Notes under the pieces: generated by a model | The model's input: the letters and a program-made list of their open reading frames with translations, nothing else | The model's database searches: none | What the model was told of the DNA's origin: nothing | Assembly (NCBI GenBank): GCA_021234155.1 | Contig: JAJEKV010000054.1 | Coordinates: 4,135,962-4,199,961, forward strand | DNA length: 64,000 nucleotides | Origin: Isoetes taiwanensis | Taxonomy: Eukaryota > Streptophyta > Lycopodiopsida > Isoetales > Isoetaceae | Reading direction: 5' to 3' | Shown here: piece after piece, positions 41,178-53,189 of the stretch | Position numbering within the stretch: position 1 is the stretch's first letter | Layout: every line of letters begins with the position of its first letter | Translations under genes and position numbers: made by a program

Positions 41178-41788
41178 CCCTGCTACATTTTGTCCACTGT
41201 GATAGTGTCATAATTCTTCTTTCCCTGTCTCTGTGAACTTCAATCCTAGAAATTTTTTTTAATTCCCCAAATCATCATTTCAAACACTGCTCTTTAGGAT
41301 GCCTTTGCATTCTGCCCGATATACTCATGTTACTACTAATCATTACATTTATAGATCTACATACAAGGAAATGTAACAAAATTCCTTTTCCTCCTTGAGC
41401 GGATATATGTTTCCATCATTTTTTCGGTGAGTTACATCCATGTGATGAACTTCTAAATTTTGAGCATTTGCCATTGACAAAAGCATTCAATGCTGGCCAT
41501 TTTGACTATAGGTGAAAATGTATCCTCATAGTCAATCCCTTTTTTCTGAGTGAAACCTTGTGCAACAAGTCTTGCCTTGTATTTAACAGAATTCCCATCA
41601 GTTCCTTGTTTCACTTTATAAATCCATTTACATCCTATTGCATTCTTATCTTTAGGTAGATCAGCTAATTCAAATGTGTCAGTTCTGCTAAAAGCACTCA
41701 GCTCCTTTTCCATAGCTTTGTGCCATTCTTCCCATAGCTTTCTCAAAATTTTCAGGTGCCTCATAGTCAGCGATTGCCAATATCTCAA
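41178..41788 (-). pseudogene. Copia reverse transcriptase, internally deleted
   Basis: The N-terminal part is normal: [69 protein letters not shown]. After a frame break come EVHHMDVTHRKNDGN and EEKEFCYISLYVDL, then LKKFLGLKFTETGKEEL. The stretch between motif A (MDV) and motif C is only about 20 codons instead of roughly 80-100. The catalytic YVDD is read as YVD followed by Leu and a stop. The polymerase cannot work. Confidence 0.88.
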
Positions 41789-41999
41789 CTAGATTTATTT
41801 CAGCAGAGATATTTTTAACCTCCTACTCCTTCCTAATGCATCTCTACCATAGAGATCAGTACTTACCCGTGCCTCATCTTGCACTATTTGAGCATTTGTT
41901 CTTTTCCCATGATCAGCCCTTGTTTCAATTATCTCATTGTTTTGAGCTGCTGCTACCCCTTGGTCGAGATTTGCAGGGATTTGTATTTCTTCATCCCTT

Positions 42000-43146
42000 G
42001 GCTGATCCTGCATAATAGTTGTATTAGTATCATCATCATCAAGTAAACTTGTGTTGTGTAACCTTTCCTTTGAATCGTTATCTCCCTTTGATTCATTATC
42101 TTTTCTTCCCTCGGCATTGGCGGATCGGATTTATAAGTTTTGTAGCATTGACTCTCATCAAAGAGCACATCTACGCTCACTATGATCTTCCTTTTTCTTT
42201 GGCTCGAACGTTCGTAGGCCTTAGACTCTTCATCATAGCCTATCAAATATGCAATCTTTGCCACATTGCCATCAAGCTTAGATCTCGACTCTTTGGGAAC
42301 ATGCAAAACCCTAGACATCCATAGACTTTAAGTTTATCAAAATCTGGTCTCCTTCGGACCAAAGCATTTACGGTATTGCACCATTGATGCTTGTTGAGGG
42401 TAGCATATTTTGAGCGTTCTGCAGTTCTTACAGACTTCCTCCCATAGAATGTTAGGTAATCACGGGTGTTTCAACATTGCTTTCGAACAACATTGAGTAT
42501 TGTTCTATTTTTTCTCTGCAACTCCATTTTGTTGTGGAGAGAATGCATAAATGAGTTGTCTCTTAATTCCTCTATCTCTGCAATATTTTTGAACTCATCA
42601 TATAGATATTCACCTCCCACTGTCGGGCGTATGCATTTAATTTTTCCTTCCAGTTTCCAACTCTATACTTCGGCAAACATTTTGAATGCCTCAAAAGGCT
42701 TCACTTTTCCTCCTTAAGCATATACATTTTGTTCTTCTACTGAAATCATCAATGAATGTAACAAAATACCTTTTCCCAGACATGCTTCTCACATTCAAAG
42801 GCCCACATAAATCTGTATGTACCATATCTAGTACTCTCTTTGCTCTTTTGTTTGTTTTTTTTTTGAAAGCGATCACGGAATGCTTCCCCATCATGCAACC
42901 ATAACATATCTTTTCTTCTTTGCATAAATTATCAGCCTTAATCATTCCCTGTTTGATCATGTTCTCAATATTTTTATTGCTGGCATGACAAAGTCTTTGA
43001 TGCCAAATGTTTATATCAGGAATAATAATTGCATTGACATTAGGCTGACTCATCAATTGAAGTTTGTCAAAATTAAGCTGTATAACCCATGTCAACCAAG
43101 CGACTTCTGAAATTAAATTTCTAACTAGTGATGGAACACACAACAC
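42000..43146 (-). pseudogene. Copia integrase
   Basis: The HHCC N-terminus is visible: IWHQRLCHASNKNIENMIKQ and ICYGCMMGKHSVIAFKKKTN, followed by LDMVHTDLCGPLNVRSMSGK and RYFVTFIDDFSRR, where the first catalytic Asp of DDE lies in HTDLCGP. The frame breaks at 42,691. Downstream remnants include VLHVPKESRSKLDGNVAKIA and LIGYDEESKAY near 42,310-42,210, the typical copia integrase C-terminal FLGY region. Confidence 0.85.
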
Positions 43147-43188
43147 ATCTTTCCAGAACTAGAGCTTTCCCTTGTAAATTCGAACAAC

Positions 43189-43773
43189 TCAAGAATGCCT
43201 CCACTGCTTGAACATACGCAATTCTCCATTTCCAAGTTTGATGTACCACTTTCTTGCCTCATTTTCTTGTTTGAAGAATTTTGTTGATCCAGTCACTGTT
43301 TTTTCGGCTCCACTATCTAATATTGACATATCATTCAAGTCATTAGATTCCTTTTTTGAAACAGTCAAAATGTCATTATGCCTTACCTCAGCATCCTCAT
43401 CTTCTTCACTTGAATCTTCTTCATTTTCTTCCAGAAGATTGGCAGCATTCTTGTTTCCATAACCTTTTCCTCGACCTCTAAATGAGACTCTCCCTTTGCT
43501 GCCTTTTCCCCTTCCTCCTCTACTGCTGGAACACCTATTTGCAAAGTGTCCCTTACCTCCACAATTGTAGCATTCTACATCTCTCAACTTAGGGCAGTCT
43601 GCCTTAAGATGTCCAAGTTCCTTGCAATGATAACATGGCCTAGGCTGCCTCCTTTCCTTTGACTTGTTTGAGGGTACTTCCTTTGTATTTTCCTTTTCGA
43701 TAAATAATACTTCAACATTATCTTCATTCTCATCGGAGAGTCCCCTATTACATTTAAACTTCGGTTCGATCAT
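43189..43773 (-). CDS. Copia nucleocapsid (two CCHC knuckles) and protease
   Basis: RPCYHCKELGHLKADCPKL and VECYNCGGKGHFANRCSSS are two complete CX2CX4HX4C knuckles that bind element RNA. A basic Arg/Gly-rich linker and an acidic EENEEDSSEEDED run follow. Protease: MSILDSGAEKTVTGSTKFF holds the DSG catalytic motif usual for copia. The frame ends at 43,189. Confidence 0.93.
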   Translation of the reverse strand: MIEPKFKCNRGLSDENEDNVEVLFIEKENTKEVPSNKSKERRQPRPCYHCKELGHLKADCPKLRDVECYNCGGKGHFANRCSSSRGGRGKGSKGRVSFRGRGKGYGNKNAANLLEENEEDSSEEDEDAEVRHNDILTVSKKESNDLNDMSILDSGAEKTVTGSTKFFKQENEARKWYIKLGNGELRMFKQWRHS

Positions 43774-43807
43774 CTCTTGGTTTGCCTCTCACGGTTTTGC
43801 TACATTC

Positions 43808-44353
43808 CTAATCAAAGGTAGCTAGCTGTTTATTCCCTTCTACTGCTCTAGCTATATGAAGAAGCTTCTGTTGATCAGTGAACACCATCCCTGCACCTTC
43901 CAAGTCTGCTATTATATTGTCATATTTTGAAAAGAACTTGGTAAGATCATCATCATCTTTAAGCCTTAGTTTCCTAAGAGATTTATCCAAAATCTCTATC
44001 TGAGAATATGATTTTTCTTCAAAATGCTTTAACAAATACCTCCAGATCTCTGCTGGTGATTTTCCTCTCACTTTGAGCATAATGGATGCTCCAACTTTGC
44101 TTGTCAATATGGCATATGCCTCTTTGACCTTAGCGTTTTCACCTCCACCACTAGTCACAGTGGTTCTTGTTTCACTTGTATCAGATGAACTGCTCTCCCT
44201 TCTTCCTGCAACACTAGAAGATTCATGAGAACCTTGCACTATCTCCCATAGATTTTCATTTTCCAGCACATTTTTGATCTGCTCTTTCCATATTTGAAAA
44301 CCAGGGCCACCTTCATAAACTTTGATTCCAGACAATAGAGAAGCTCCAAACAC
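43808..44353 (-). CDS. Copia gag capsid (UBN2-type)
   Basis: It starts at ATG 44,353, 32 bases after the LTR: MFGASLLSGIKVYEGGPGFQ, IWKEQIKNVLENENLWEIVQ, AKVKEAYAILTSKVGASIML, PAEIWRYLLKHFEEKSYSQI, SLRKLRLKDDDDLTKFFSKY, DNIIADLEGAG. This is the UBN2-type copia Gag that coats the RNA. The stop at 43,808 and the next frame at 43,773 belong to the same protein in an intact element. Confidence 0.9.
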   Translation of the reverse strand: MFGASLLSGIKVYEGGPGFQIWKEQIKNVLENENLWEIVQGSHESSSVAGRRESSSSDTSETRTTVTSGGGENAKVKEAYAILTSKVGASIMLKVRGKSPAEIWRYLLKHFEEKSYSQIEILDKSLRKLRLKDDDDLTKFFSKYDNIIADLEGAGMVFTDQQKLLHIARAVEGNKQLATFD

Positions 44354-44369
44354 GCTGACATTTTGAACA

Positions 44370-44384
44370 CGGCTCGATACCCTT
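44370..44384 (-). other. Copia primer-binding-site remnant
   Basis: The minus strand after the LTR reads AAGGGTATCGAGCC. The expected initiator tRNA-Met PBS is TGGTATCAGAGCC; the CAG part is lost, matching the CTG/CAG error signature of this window. Confidence 0.65.
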
Positions 44385-44983
44385 TGTTAATAAATTAGAT
44401 AGATCAATGTCTAGCAATTACCATTCAACTACAAGTTACACTTATAAGATAACCTTTTCTTTTCAAATGAATTTCAAACAATCCAAATTCTACAATGGTT
44501 AACTTAGAAAAATCTTGTAGCAATGGATTACCGAATCATCATAGCAAAGGTTAGACTCTTATTTTCCTTTTACTATTTCCCTTGACAACTTACGGTTCAT
44601 ACAAGTATGAACCCGATCAGCTCACTCAATCATGATTACAATGATCCTCCTTTTTTATCTTATCGTCGATCGGCGCGATCCACAAAGTCGACACCAAATT
44701 AGCCATCGCCCGTTTTGCTACTCATCTTTCTATTTAAACATTCTTATCGGCAATATCCCATATGGTGAGATATCCTTTAAAATATAATGTAGGCGTTAGG
44801 TCGGTGGTCGCGATTATTTAACCATGAATCCTTAACTTCCGTTATTACAACCATTCTAGTCTTAAACCATAAGTTTCTAAGAGCTTACTCCCTAAGCTCA
44901 TATAATCTTGCTTCCCTTGATTGTATCTGGCGGATATCACCACGACATTAACTCAGCGATTATAATATGATCATATTTCAACA
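44385..44983 (-). repeat. Copia 5' LTR
   Basis: 599-bp partner of 39,775-40,383, followed by the right target duplication AGCGG. Confidence 0.93.
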
Positions 44984-44988
44984 AGCGG

Positions 44989-45660
44989 GATACTTTTGTG
45001 TATGCCATCAAGCACGGCGGCGATTAAGAACTTCGGCGGTTGAAAATACTCCAGTTATGATGAGTGCGCATACACCGTCACCTTATGAGGAAAACCTTCA
45101 AAGAAATGCATCGCCGCTTCGAAAAGAGTCAACAATGCGCCAAAAGTTCCTTATAAGTAAATGGGATAGTCGATCTACACGTGGCACGAAACTTTTCGAG
45201 AATGATAGGCGATCGGTGTAATCATGATCATCCCCACTTGCGACAAGATCTTGCCAAAACAAAATCGATGCACCGGTTTGAGAATATAGGGACCGCGAGG
45301 ATGCGGGTGTGCAAGAGCAGTCTTGCTATAAAAGCATATGTTTGGTGATGAATCTTGATGGGAATATCCTTCTTTGGCGAGGCGTGGCAAAGGCAAGGCG
45401 ATCTCGAATCGTCCTTGATGAAGCGGCGATAATTAGCAAGCCCCAAGAAGCATTGTATATCTTTAACCAAGGAAGATGTTTCCCAATCAAGAATTGTGTT
45501 GACCTTCTCTAGATCCATGGAAACACCACGAGATGTGATGGCGATAGCCAAAACTTCGACATTGTCACCTTTCCGGCGACGCCGCCCGACTTGACATAAC
45601 GTCCATGTTCCGTAACCGAAGGACCTTCGACATGTTCTTCATGCCCCTCAAAACCTTGAA
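44989..45660 (-). pseudogene. Chromodomain gypsy fragment, 5' part (reverse transcriptase end and RNase H start)
   Basis: The minus strand reads HEEHVEGPSVTEHGRYVKSG, then ARGVSMDLEKVNTIL-like sequence (SRGVSMDLEKVNTILDWETS), KDIQCFLGLANYRRFIKD and near 45,080 HKVTVYAHH (RNase H). These follow the order reverse transcriptase then RNase H, completed by the integrase fragment across the copia insertion at 39,774. Confidence 0.85.
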
Positions 45661-48224
45661 TAAACCAGAATATCACTTAGATAGATGATAACAAAGAGAT
45701 AAAAAACTCGAAAAAAACATCGTTAGCCATATCTTTGAAAGGCGTGAAGCATTGGTAAGGCCGAAAAAGGTTAATGTACACAAGTATAAATAGATGTATC
45801 GATCATTCCTTGAATAGGTTAAATTAGTAGTGCCTCTAGATATCAAATGATACAAATACATTAAATGTATCTCAAATGATGATTTTTTCACGATCATAGT
45901 TTTTGTCGAAAGAAGAAGGAAAAAACAATTTTTACGTCATGCCACTTGGCAACATCCACGAAGATATATATAGCACAACACCACTCTAACATTGCTTAGT
46001 TGTGTAATTGTTGGAACCCCCTCCCTCCCTATTTTACATTGAATGCGACTGCAGGGACGGCGGGTCGAGATATATTTGTTACAGAACTAGCGTGTTACCA
46101 TTAGATCAAAGCGTTTTGATAGTCAATATCGCGACCCTATGTCACATAAAACAAAGGTGCCAAAATTTAATGGCATTTGGTGATTGTAGCTATAGTTGTT
46201 AGTACTTTGTCCTAATATTTTTGTTTGGTGGGTGATAAAGAAATTTTAGCGGCCCTTGGTAGATGCGGTAAATTTCTTGTATTATATAATGATGATATAT
46301 TTAAATATCTATATTATACATTGTGTTTCTACGTTGAATAACATATGTTGCCAGTTAAAAGTTATGTTAAAATGACTCTCGCCCAATCAAAAATCTTGAT
46401 TTAGATGCATTGATCGGGGTAATAAAATTTGGTAAAAATAAATGGATTTTAATGTAAAATTCGATAAGTTTGTTCAAGATTTGATGTAAAATTAATTTGA
46501 CACTTATATTTCACAAATGGATCGTGGCCACATAAGGTCTTTTTCCATGACTACGTTTAAGACATGTCTCATGAGGCCACCGTTACAACAGAGTAGTCTT
46601 ATTTTTTCTTTCGGGTGAAACCCCTCGCCATAAATAAGACACCATTCTTCCATCGATCAAAACCACTTTGCTTCTTTCATTTCTGCCTCAAATCATGCTC
46701 CATGCTTGGATTAAAAGGATGCGACATGTCCTATTTGGCAGCACTGGGGAAGCACTCTTCATAAGAGATACTACAAATCTAATGTGGCAGTTGCAAACAT
46801 TGTCGCAAAAGATATACGACAGCCATATCTTGCTCCTTTGGTGGAAAAAAGGTCCAACGTTTGTAGTTTTAGGCAAACTTGCTGGCTACCTAATTTCCAA
46901 TTCGAACCTAGTTTCCGCCTTTGTTCAATATTCATAGCCACATAAGGGCCAAATAAGTGCCACGTGGGTTTATTTCATTGGATTGCTTTATAAGTTGGTG
47001 GATATCCCTAGGCAAGCCATTTACGCCTCGCCTTGAGACATATCCCTTCGAAAATGAGTGCAATGATTTTTCCAAGATTTCTTTACAGTAATCCAAGCCG
47101 TTGGGGCGCGGCCTCGATATTCGAGGGCGGAAAAGCCAGGAGGGTTTCCTCCACCGAAAGGCAGCCAGGTTTAGCTTGCCCTATATACGCCTTTCTTTGG
47201 TGCTTGGCTTTCTCTTTTCGTCTTCTTCTTCATCCTTGTTTTCCTTCCTCAAAACTGGAGCGCCGCTTCTTTGGAGCCGACTGGCAGCGCCTTTTCTCGT
47301 TCTGGATCTTGCTCGCCCTTTCCGACGAATAATTTTTCGGCCCTTTTCAGGTTTTCCGTGGAAATGGTGGTCAGTTTTTCCTGATAAATCGTCTTCGTGC
47401 TTCCGGTTGTTGAAAATTTGAAGCGGTGCATAATTCTTGTCTTTTAAACGGTTTGCCATGTTTCTTGGATAATATGGCGGTGGTCTCTAGATAATTACGG
47501 CATAGCATGTGGTTGCCTTTTTGTCTTGTCCACGCTTTTTTAATCAAAGAACTGCAGTGGCACCATCTATGGAAATCAGGTCTGTAGAACAGAAACAAAC
47601 TAGGGCAGTGTTTCCGGAACACGGTTTTTAAAGGTCCTTATTGTTTTACTTCACCTAATTCCTTATGGGCAAAGGCTTTTGCTATTAAAAACCGATCTGG
47701 TATTTTTGTCAGCAGTTGTTGTTAAGCCTGTTGGGTCGACCTTTTTATCATGCTGTGAGTTTGTTGTATTTTACATATAGCCATGCCCATGAGATATTGT
47801 CCTGGAGTATTTTCGGTTTCCAATATGGCATGCCATTCTGGATTAGGGTGAAAGCCAAAACTGCTGAATTAGTAGTTTGATTATGACAAGGCATACACTA
47901 CTTTTAGACTTGGAGGCATGGCTTGAGTTCTCTCATCTTAGGAAGTTTTTTGGTGATTGCCATCCAGCTTTTCTGCTGGCTCATGGGTTTTGGGCTTGGA
48001 AGACTGCAGCATCTTTGGGTTTCCTTTCTGTTTCAAGCTTCTCTAACTGTAGCATGGGCAATGGCTTGCATGCCAAGTAATGGGGTGAACAGGAAGGGGT
48101 AAAGATGCCTTAGGATTCAATTCTTATGGTTAATTGACAACGCTTTTTCATCTTCTGAGTTATCTTGCAAGAGAAGGCAGCGCTAAGTGGGTGCCTTGTA
48201 CACATATCATGGTCTGTTGTGGAA
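45661..48224. other. Intergenic sequence, probable upstream region of the host gene
   Basis: No protein family recognised. The part 45,900-46,600 is AT-rich. The part 47,040-47,430 is rich in CTT/TTC pyrimidine runs, which would fit a 5' UTR or promoter of the gene starting at 48,225, but no transcription start can be fixed. Confidence 0.4.
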
Positions 48225-50620
48225 ATGGGAAGAACTGAACCATGCTTGGTTCCAGAGTGGCTCAAAGGAGGCACTGGGACTGGTGCAGGGTCAACACATT
48301 TTCCCATCAAGGTCTGGATCTATTTTTCTTTCCATTTAGATATGCATTGAGATGCCTTTATTTGATACTGGTGTCTGGTTTGGTTTGTCATGGTTTTGCA
48401 GGTACTTCCAATTTGGCAGATTATGATTCTCAGAAATTCAGCACCATATAGACCTCCTTATGCTTTATCAAAGAAGAGCAGGTGGCAGCAATGGAAATGT
48501 GTGGCGGGCTATCTGATAAAGATAGTCATTACAGATCACATACGAGCTCCAGCAAGTATAATTTTGGTCGTGCATATGATGGGCCTGACAGGGACCGTGA
48601 AATGCATCGTGAGTGAATTAGAATATGATCGAGAATTTGACAGAAGGGATTGGATTTCAGGTCTTGGTTCAGATAATGAGAGACGTGATGATGGATTTGA
48701 AAGTTTTCGGAGGAATGGAATAGGCTTGAGCAGACTTGTCGTTGCCTCGACAGTCTGCCCACATATAACAGGACTTTGCTGAAGAACGGGACTAAGAAGA
48801 CTATTATCAGTGAGCCTGGCTCACCATCTTTAACAAGAAAATGGAAGTTTACTTGTCAGTAAGATGTATAAGACTGGACTGGAGAGAAGTTTTCTTCTTC
48901 TTCGTGGGACGCGAGAGGCCTGCCATTCAGTCTCATCTTGTAGATATGTCTACATTTAGTCCTCGGCCTTTATGGCAAGCTCCGCGGCCAATTTAGTTCT
49001 ACTTCTGCGGGGGTAACAAGTGGTACACTCAGGTATCGATTGATTCACCTGATAGTCCTGCAAAGCAGAGTTGATATGGAAAGCTACTTCCACCCCTCGG
49101 AATCATCAGCTGCTGTCAATGGTGATGCCCACAGTATTAGTGGCGGATCATCTAATATGTCTAAGGTTAATGACTTGGGAATGCATATTCCTCCCCCGTG
49201 TTTCCGAACACCACCATTAGTATGTTCTTTATTCTACCAGCACTGGCTTAATGATGTTCATTTTGTGCCAAGTGTTGAAATTCAAAAATTTTCTTGACAG
49301 GTTAGAAACACAAAGGCTTGATGAACTTACCTAAAAGCAGTCGCGACAGCTTATTCCTATGAAACCATCATTACCAAAGCCATGGTAAGTGGACTGGAAC
49401 TAATTTGGCATTTTTTAATTCTCTTGAAGTGTCCCTACTGTTGACAAGAGTTGTGGGAAAATATAGAGTGGCCAGATAGGATCCAAAACAGAAAAACAAA
49501 ACATATAACCCCCTTGCAATTTGTTTTGAAGTGGGCAAATATGTATCTGGAAAATTGTTGTAGTAACAGTTTCTAATTTGTGCATTTTAGGATTAAAAAC
49601 CTTGCTTTACGAATATGTAAGCTTCTTGCCAAATTATGTTTCTTTGGGTTGTATAAATAAAGATGGAACTTCATTCTATGCAGGATCCTGCTGCTCGTGA
49701 AAAATCAAAGCCAAAGTTAGGAAATACAGCTGCCCCAGCAGCAGTTAGATCAACTTTACCTACTAGTCAGACTCTAAATGCATCATCCTACAGATCTCCA
49801 TTGTTGTCAAGGTCAGATGCCTCGAATAAGCCTGTCCAGGGCAAGCTATTTTTACTGAAGACAAAACAAGAAACTGGCCTGAGATCAGATCGGTGCTAAT
49901 ACATCTTTGGGTAGTCAAGCATTACTTCTGGCGGTGCTATAGTTGGGAATGCTACTAATCCAGCAAACCTTGCTGGAGCCCCTGAAACAGAGGTCAGCAG
50001 GAGAGCTAAAACCTTTAGCATCAATGCTGTTAATGATAACATTAGTCCTAGGGATGGATGGACTGTAGTGAAGATAAGCGACCGGGTTCCAGTTCAGAAT
50101 AAAGTGACTTCTTTAATTCTCTTAGGAAGAAAGCAGCAGAAAGTGGAGCTATCCAAGTGCAGGAAAGTTGCAAAGAGAAATCTGAAGTTAAGGTGCAATG
50201 AAAATCATGTCATTGACAAGGAGAGCAGTCTTTCTGATGAAACTTCGTCATGCGAAAATGGTTCATGAAAAGAATCACCATGTAAACATGGTCCGAGAAA
50301 GAAGAGCAACATGCAAATATGGCAGATTCTCAACAAAATGGAGTTATTGGAGAGGATATTAACTGGCACCCATGAAAATCAATGGTTTAATTGCCAATGG
50401 CCATTTGTGGGACTGCAAAGAAACATTGTCAATGGTGACTATAGTCTTGAGCAGCAGTCATCTCCTGTAGGGTGGTACAGAAGAGGAAGAAGCTGCATTT
50501 ATGCGTTCTCTTGGTTGGGAAGAAGGCATTGAAGAGGAGGATGCAGCCCTGACAGAAGAGGAGATCACTACTTTTCTGCAAGAGAGTAAGACAATTTTTA
50601 CAGGAGACAGTTAACAATGT
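48225..50620 (+). CDS. Plant-specific uncharacterised protein gene (multi-exon, frame-disturbed)
   Basis: Start MGRTEPCLVPEWLKGGTGTG at 48,225, followed by a GT donor at 48,312 and a TTTTGCAG acceptor at 48,401. Exon pieces in order: TSNLADYDSQKFST, DSHYRSHTSSSKYNFGRAYD (48,516-48,580), YDREFDRRDWISGLGSDNER (48,627), LETQRLDELT and KQSRQLIPMKPSLPKP (49,303-49,382), DPAAREKSKPKLGN (49,684), GKLFLLK (49,843), RRAKTFSINAV, DGWTVVKISDRVPVQNK (50,055), SDFFNSLRKKAAESGAIQVQ (50,106) and EEEAAFMRSLGWEEGIEEED with LTEEEITTFLQ (50,485-50,590). I know this order of motifs from an uncharacterised plant family with a PEWLK N-terminus, an RLEELxxKQSRQLIP motif and an LGWEE/LTEEEI C-terminus; its role is unknown to me. 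Several exons need frame changes, so it is either a decaying copy or an intact gene with sequence errors. Confidence 0.72.
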
Positions 50621-51455
50621 TAATCTCACTTGTTTCTTAACAGCCCCCTTTTTTTTTAATTTAAGCATCACGAGATTCTTTAAAAAAGTAACAATGTTAA
50701 TTTTACGTTCTTAACCTCTTTTGTTTTTTATTTCAGCATATGAGATCTCTCACGTCATAATACATCCCTTCTCAGTCAAAATTGAGGAATGCTATCTTAG
50801 AGTTACATATAGAAGTTTCTGGAAATCTGTCGTCTGCAGTGAATACATCAGAAAGGAAGTCGGATGTTGAGGTCGCGGGTGCATCGACCTTAGTTTTGGT
50901 TTCAAATTGAGTTCGTTCCAAGTCTCTGTATCTTTATATGGGCATGTTAGCTCAGATCTGTTAAATATGTGAAAGATGAAAGGCATGTGCAGGGAAGTCA
51001 TGGTAGCACATCATGCCAATAACCAGATGTGGGAAGTTATCCTTTTTGTTACACACAATTCATGAAGCCAAATGAACAGTGTTTGGCGTGAACTATCTAA
51101 CACTAGCATGGCAATTTTCTGCCTTTCAGTTTCATTTCCGTTTTCAAGAGTCTGAAAACGCTTTTTTGTTATAAAGGTCTGCCCTTCATTTGCGTTGCCT
51201 CTTTACATTTTAGGCTTTGCCATGGATATTTTTCTTGCAAAGAATTTATGATTGTTCACATCAAGTTTGTCATGTTCTTTACGAAGTTTTGAACAATTTG
51301 GTGTTGAGTCGTGATGTTTTGTGTAAGGCTAAGAACCGGTCTTGCAAAATGCGTATCGTTTTGGATCAAATGCCAGCACATTCTCAAAGTAGGTACTGGG
51401 TAGTCTTCACAGGGCATTTTAGCGCCAGCACACCCAAATTTTGTCGTTGACAATA

Positions 51456-51523
51456 ATATGGCGTGGGTGGGAAGCGTTTGCTGTTTATGATATGGCATGG
51501 GTGGGAAGTGTTTGCTGTTTATG
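51456..51523 (+). repeat. 34-bp tandem duplication
   Basis: ATATGGCGTGGGTGGGAAGC... is repeated immediately as ATATGGCATGGGTGGGAAGT..., both ending TTTGCTGTTTATG. Confidence 0.9.
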
Positions 51524-52121
51524 CTCCCTTTGACACCCAACAATATCTTTTGCAAGATGCCTCCCTCCCTCCCCCACCCAGGGAAGAAAAAACATAGAAA
51601 TAAAAAATCGCCTTACTCTAGCCTTCGACAAAAGCCAGAATGAACATAAATCTTTTAATTTTAAAACATTTGTAAAATTCTAAAAGCTAGGTGAAATTCA
51701 GGGCATTTTGTAAATTTTTTTCGATGTTGTCTATCTATTTATACATTACCATTAGGTCTAAGATCCTTGCACTTTCAATCCTAGAGGAACTAACAAAATC
51801 TAAAAAAACATATCTTTTAAAATCTAAATCTAGGTAATAAAACCTTGAGTCCCAAGAACCAAATGACAAACACTTTGATATTTCTTTTATGTTCGAAGAA
51901 GATCTTGTAACAAAGACCAATGCCAATGTCAAGTACCAAAGTTTATTTCTTCTCTTTATTTTGGTTAATGCTTTCCAACATCAATTCTATGTATTAGAAC
52001 AATTAGAAATGACGATCCTAGTTTTAGGGACTATTTAGATATGTTACGGATCAATTTTTGAGACCATGTTAGTGTGTTTCCATTGGGTTGTACTAGGTTA
52101 TTCCTTCTTGATCCTCAATAT

Positions 52122-52317
52122 TTTTCTATATCTTCCTCTTTCCTCCTTGTATCCTTCAAGCCCTTTAAGCTCTATGACTCTTCTTTATTCCTTGCATTAT
52201 TCCTTCTTTAGTCCTCTCAAAAGATTAAAATGCGTTTAAATCATTTTCTATATCTTCCTCTTTCCTCCTTGTATCCTTCAAGCCCTTTAAGCTCTCTGAC
52301 TCTTCTTCTTTATTCCT
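52122..52317 (+). repeat. Tandem duplication, 122-bp period
   Basis: TTTTCTATATCTTCCTCTTT ... CAAGCCCTTTAAGCTCT at 52,122 recurs at 52,244 with few changes. Confidence 0.85.
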
Positions 52318-53189
52318 TGAGTTACCATTAAACTATTCATATTTCGGTTTAGTCCTCCCAAAGACTCCATCTGCGGGTTCGACATGATATCGTTCATCTT
52401 ATCATCGCCTCCACGCATTTTCTTCCCTAATCCGGTAAGCTCAAGGAAGCCTTGACAACACCAATGCTCTCTCCTAGATCACGAGAAGGATAAGTTGATA
52501 GCCGGAATGCAAGTAAGATTGCAACCAAGCCGAAGTTCTTATGTAAGAAGATGAGGTATGCTTATGACTCTTGTAAAAGTTGAATGATGCGAAATGTGCT
52601 ACTCAACTCATGATGAAGAAACTTTGCTAGCGATAGTGAGCTTTAAAGGAAAGCTCAATTGGATCTGCGCAAGTCGAGCCTCAGTACATATTCATGCAAC
52701 CATACCTCAATTTGGCGGTGTAGATGGATGGAATTTCAAGAAGAATCGATTACGATATCCTTTTATGACATGAGTGCATTTGCAATGAAACGGATAAAAA
52801 GTTTATAGAGGTATGGGCAGCTGTTTCTAGAAATGCAAGGATAAGAAGCGAGAAACCTTCAAACATTTAAGAAGAAGGTAAAACTATTGTACTTCAAAGA
52901 TAAGCTATGCATTAGAGAGTCTCTAGGAGGAGTAGAGAAGGAGTTTGATCCTTCGCGGTATGCACAATATCCCAATTGCGGCCATGCAAAGGTTCATAAA
53001 ACCACTTTTAAAATTAGGGTAGCTATGGTGGAGGGCATGAAAAGCAAATGAGTGAAGTACATCTGTGAAAGCCATCTATGTGTGAGACAAACCATTTCAC
53101 TGGCCCCTTCCATTTATTCTGTGTCGGCCACCCTCTGAACTACTCCATTTCCTGCCACTATATGTCCATGTTATTTCCATTACCCTCCA

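Larger units (their letters stand above)
39775..44983 (-). mobile_element. Ty1/copia LTR retrotransposon, inserted in a gypsy fragment
   Basis: A 5.2-kb minus-strand element with LTRs 39,775-40,383 and 44,385-44,983 (TGTTAATAAATTAG...TTTCAACA) and a perfect target duplication AGCGG (39,770-39,774 and 44,984-44,988). Order in element sense: LTR, PBS remnant, gag, CCHC knuckles, protease, integrase, reverse transcriptase, RNase H, PPT, LTR. Integrase before reverse transcriptase defines Ty1/copia. The reverse-transcriptase core is largely deleted, so the copy is not autonomous. Confidence 0.95.
50621..53189. other. Intergenic sequence with small tandem duplications
   Basis: No gene recognised. 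It contains a 34-bp duplication (51,456-51,523) and a 122-bp-period duplication (52,122-52,317), listed separately. Confidence 0.45.

Noticed and set aside
52730-53060. Possible retroelement coding remnant (ESLGGVEKEFDPSRYAQYPN)
   Set aside because: Read in one frame it looks protein-like, but no Gag, integrase or other motif could be matched, so no feature is claimed.
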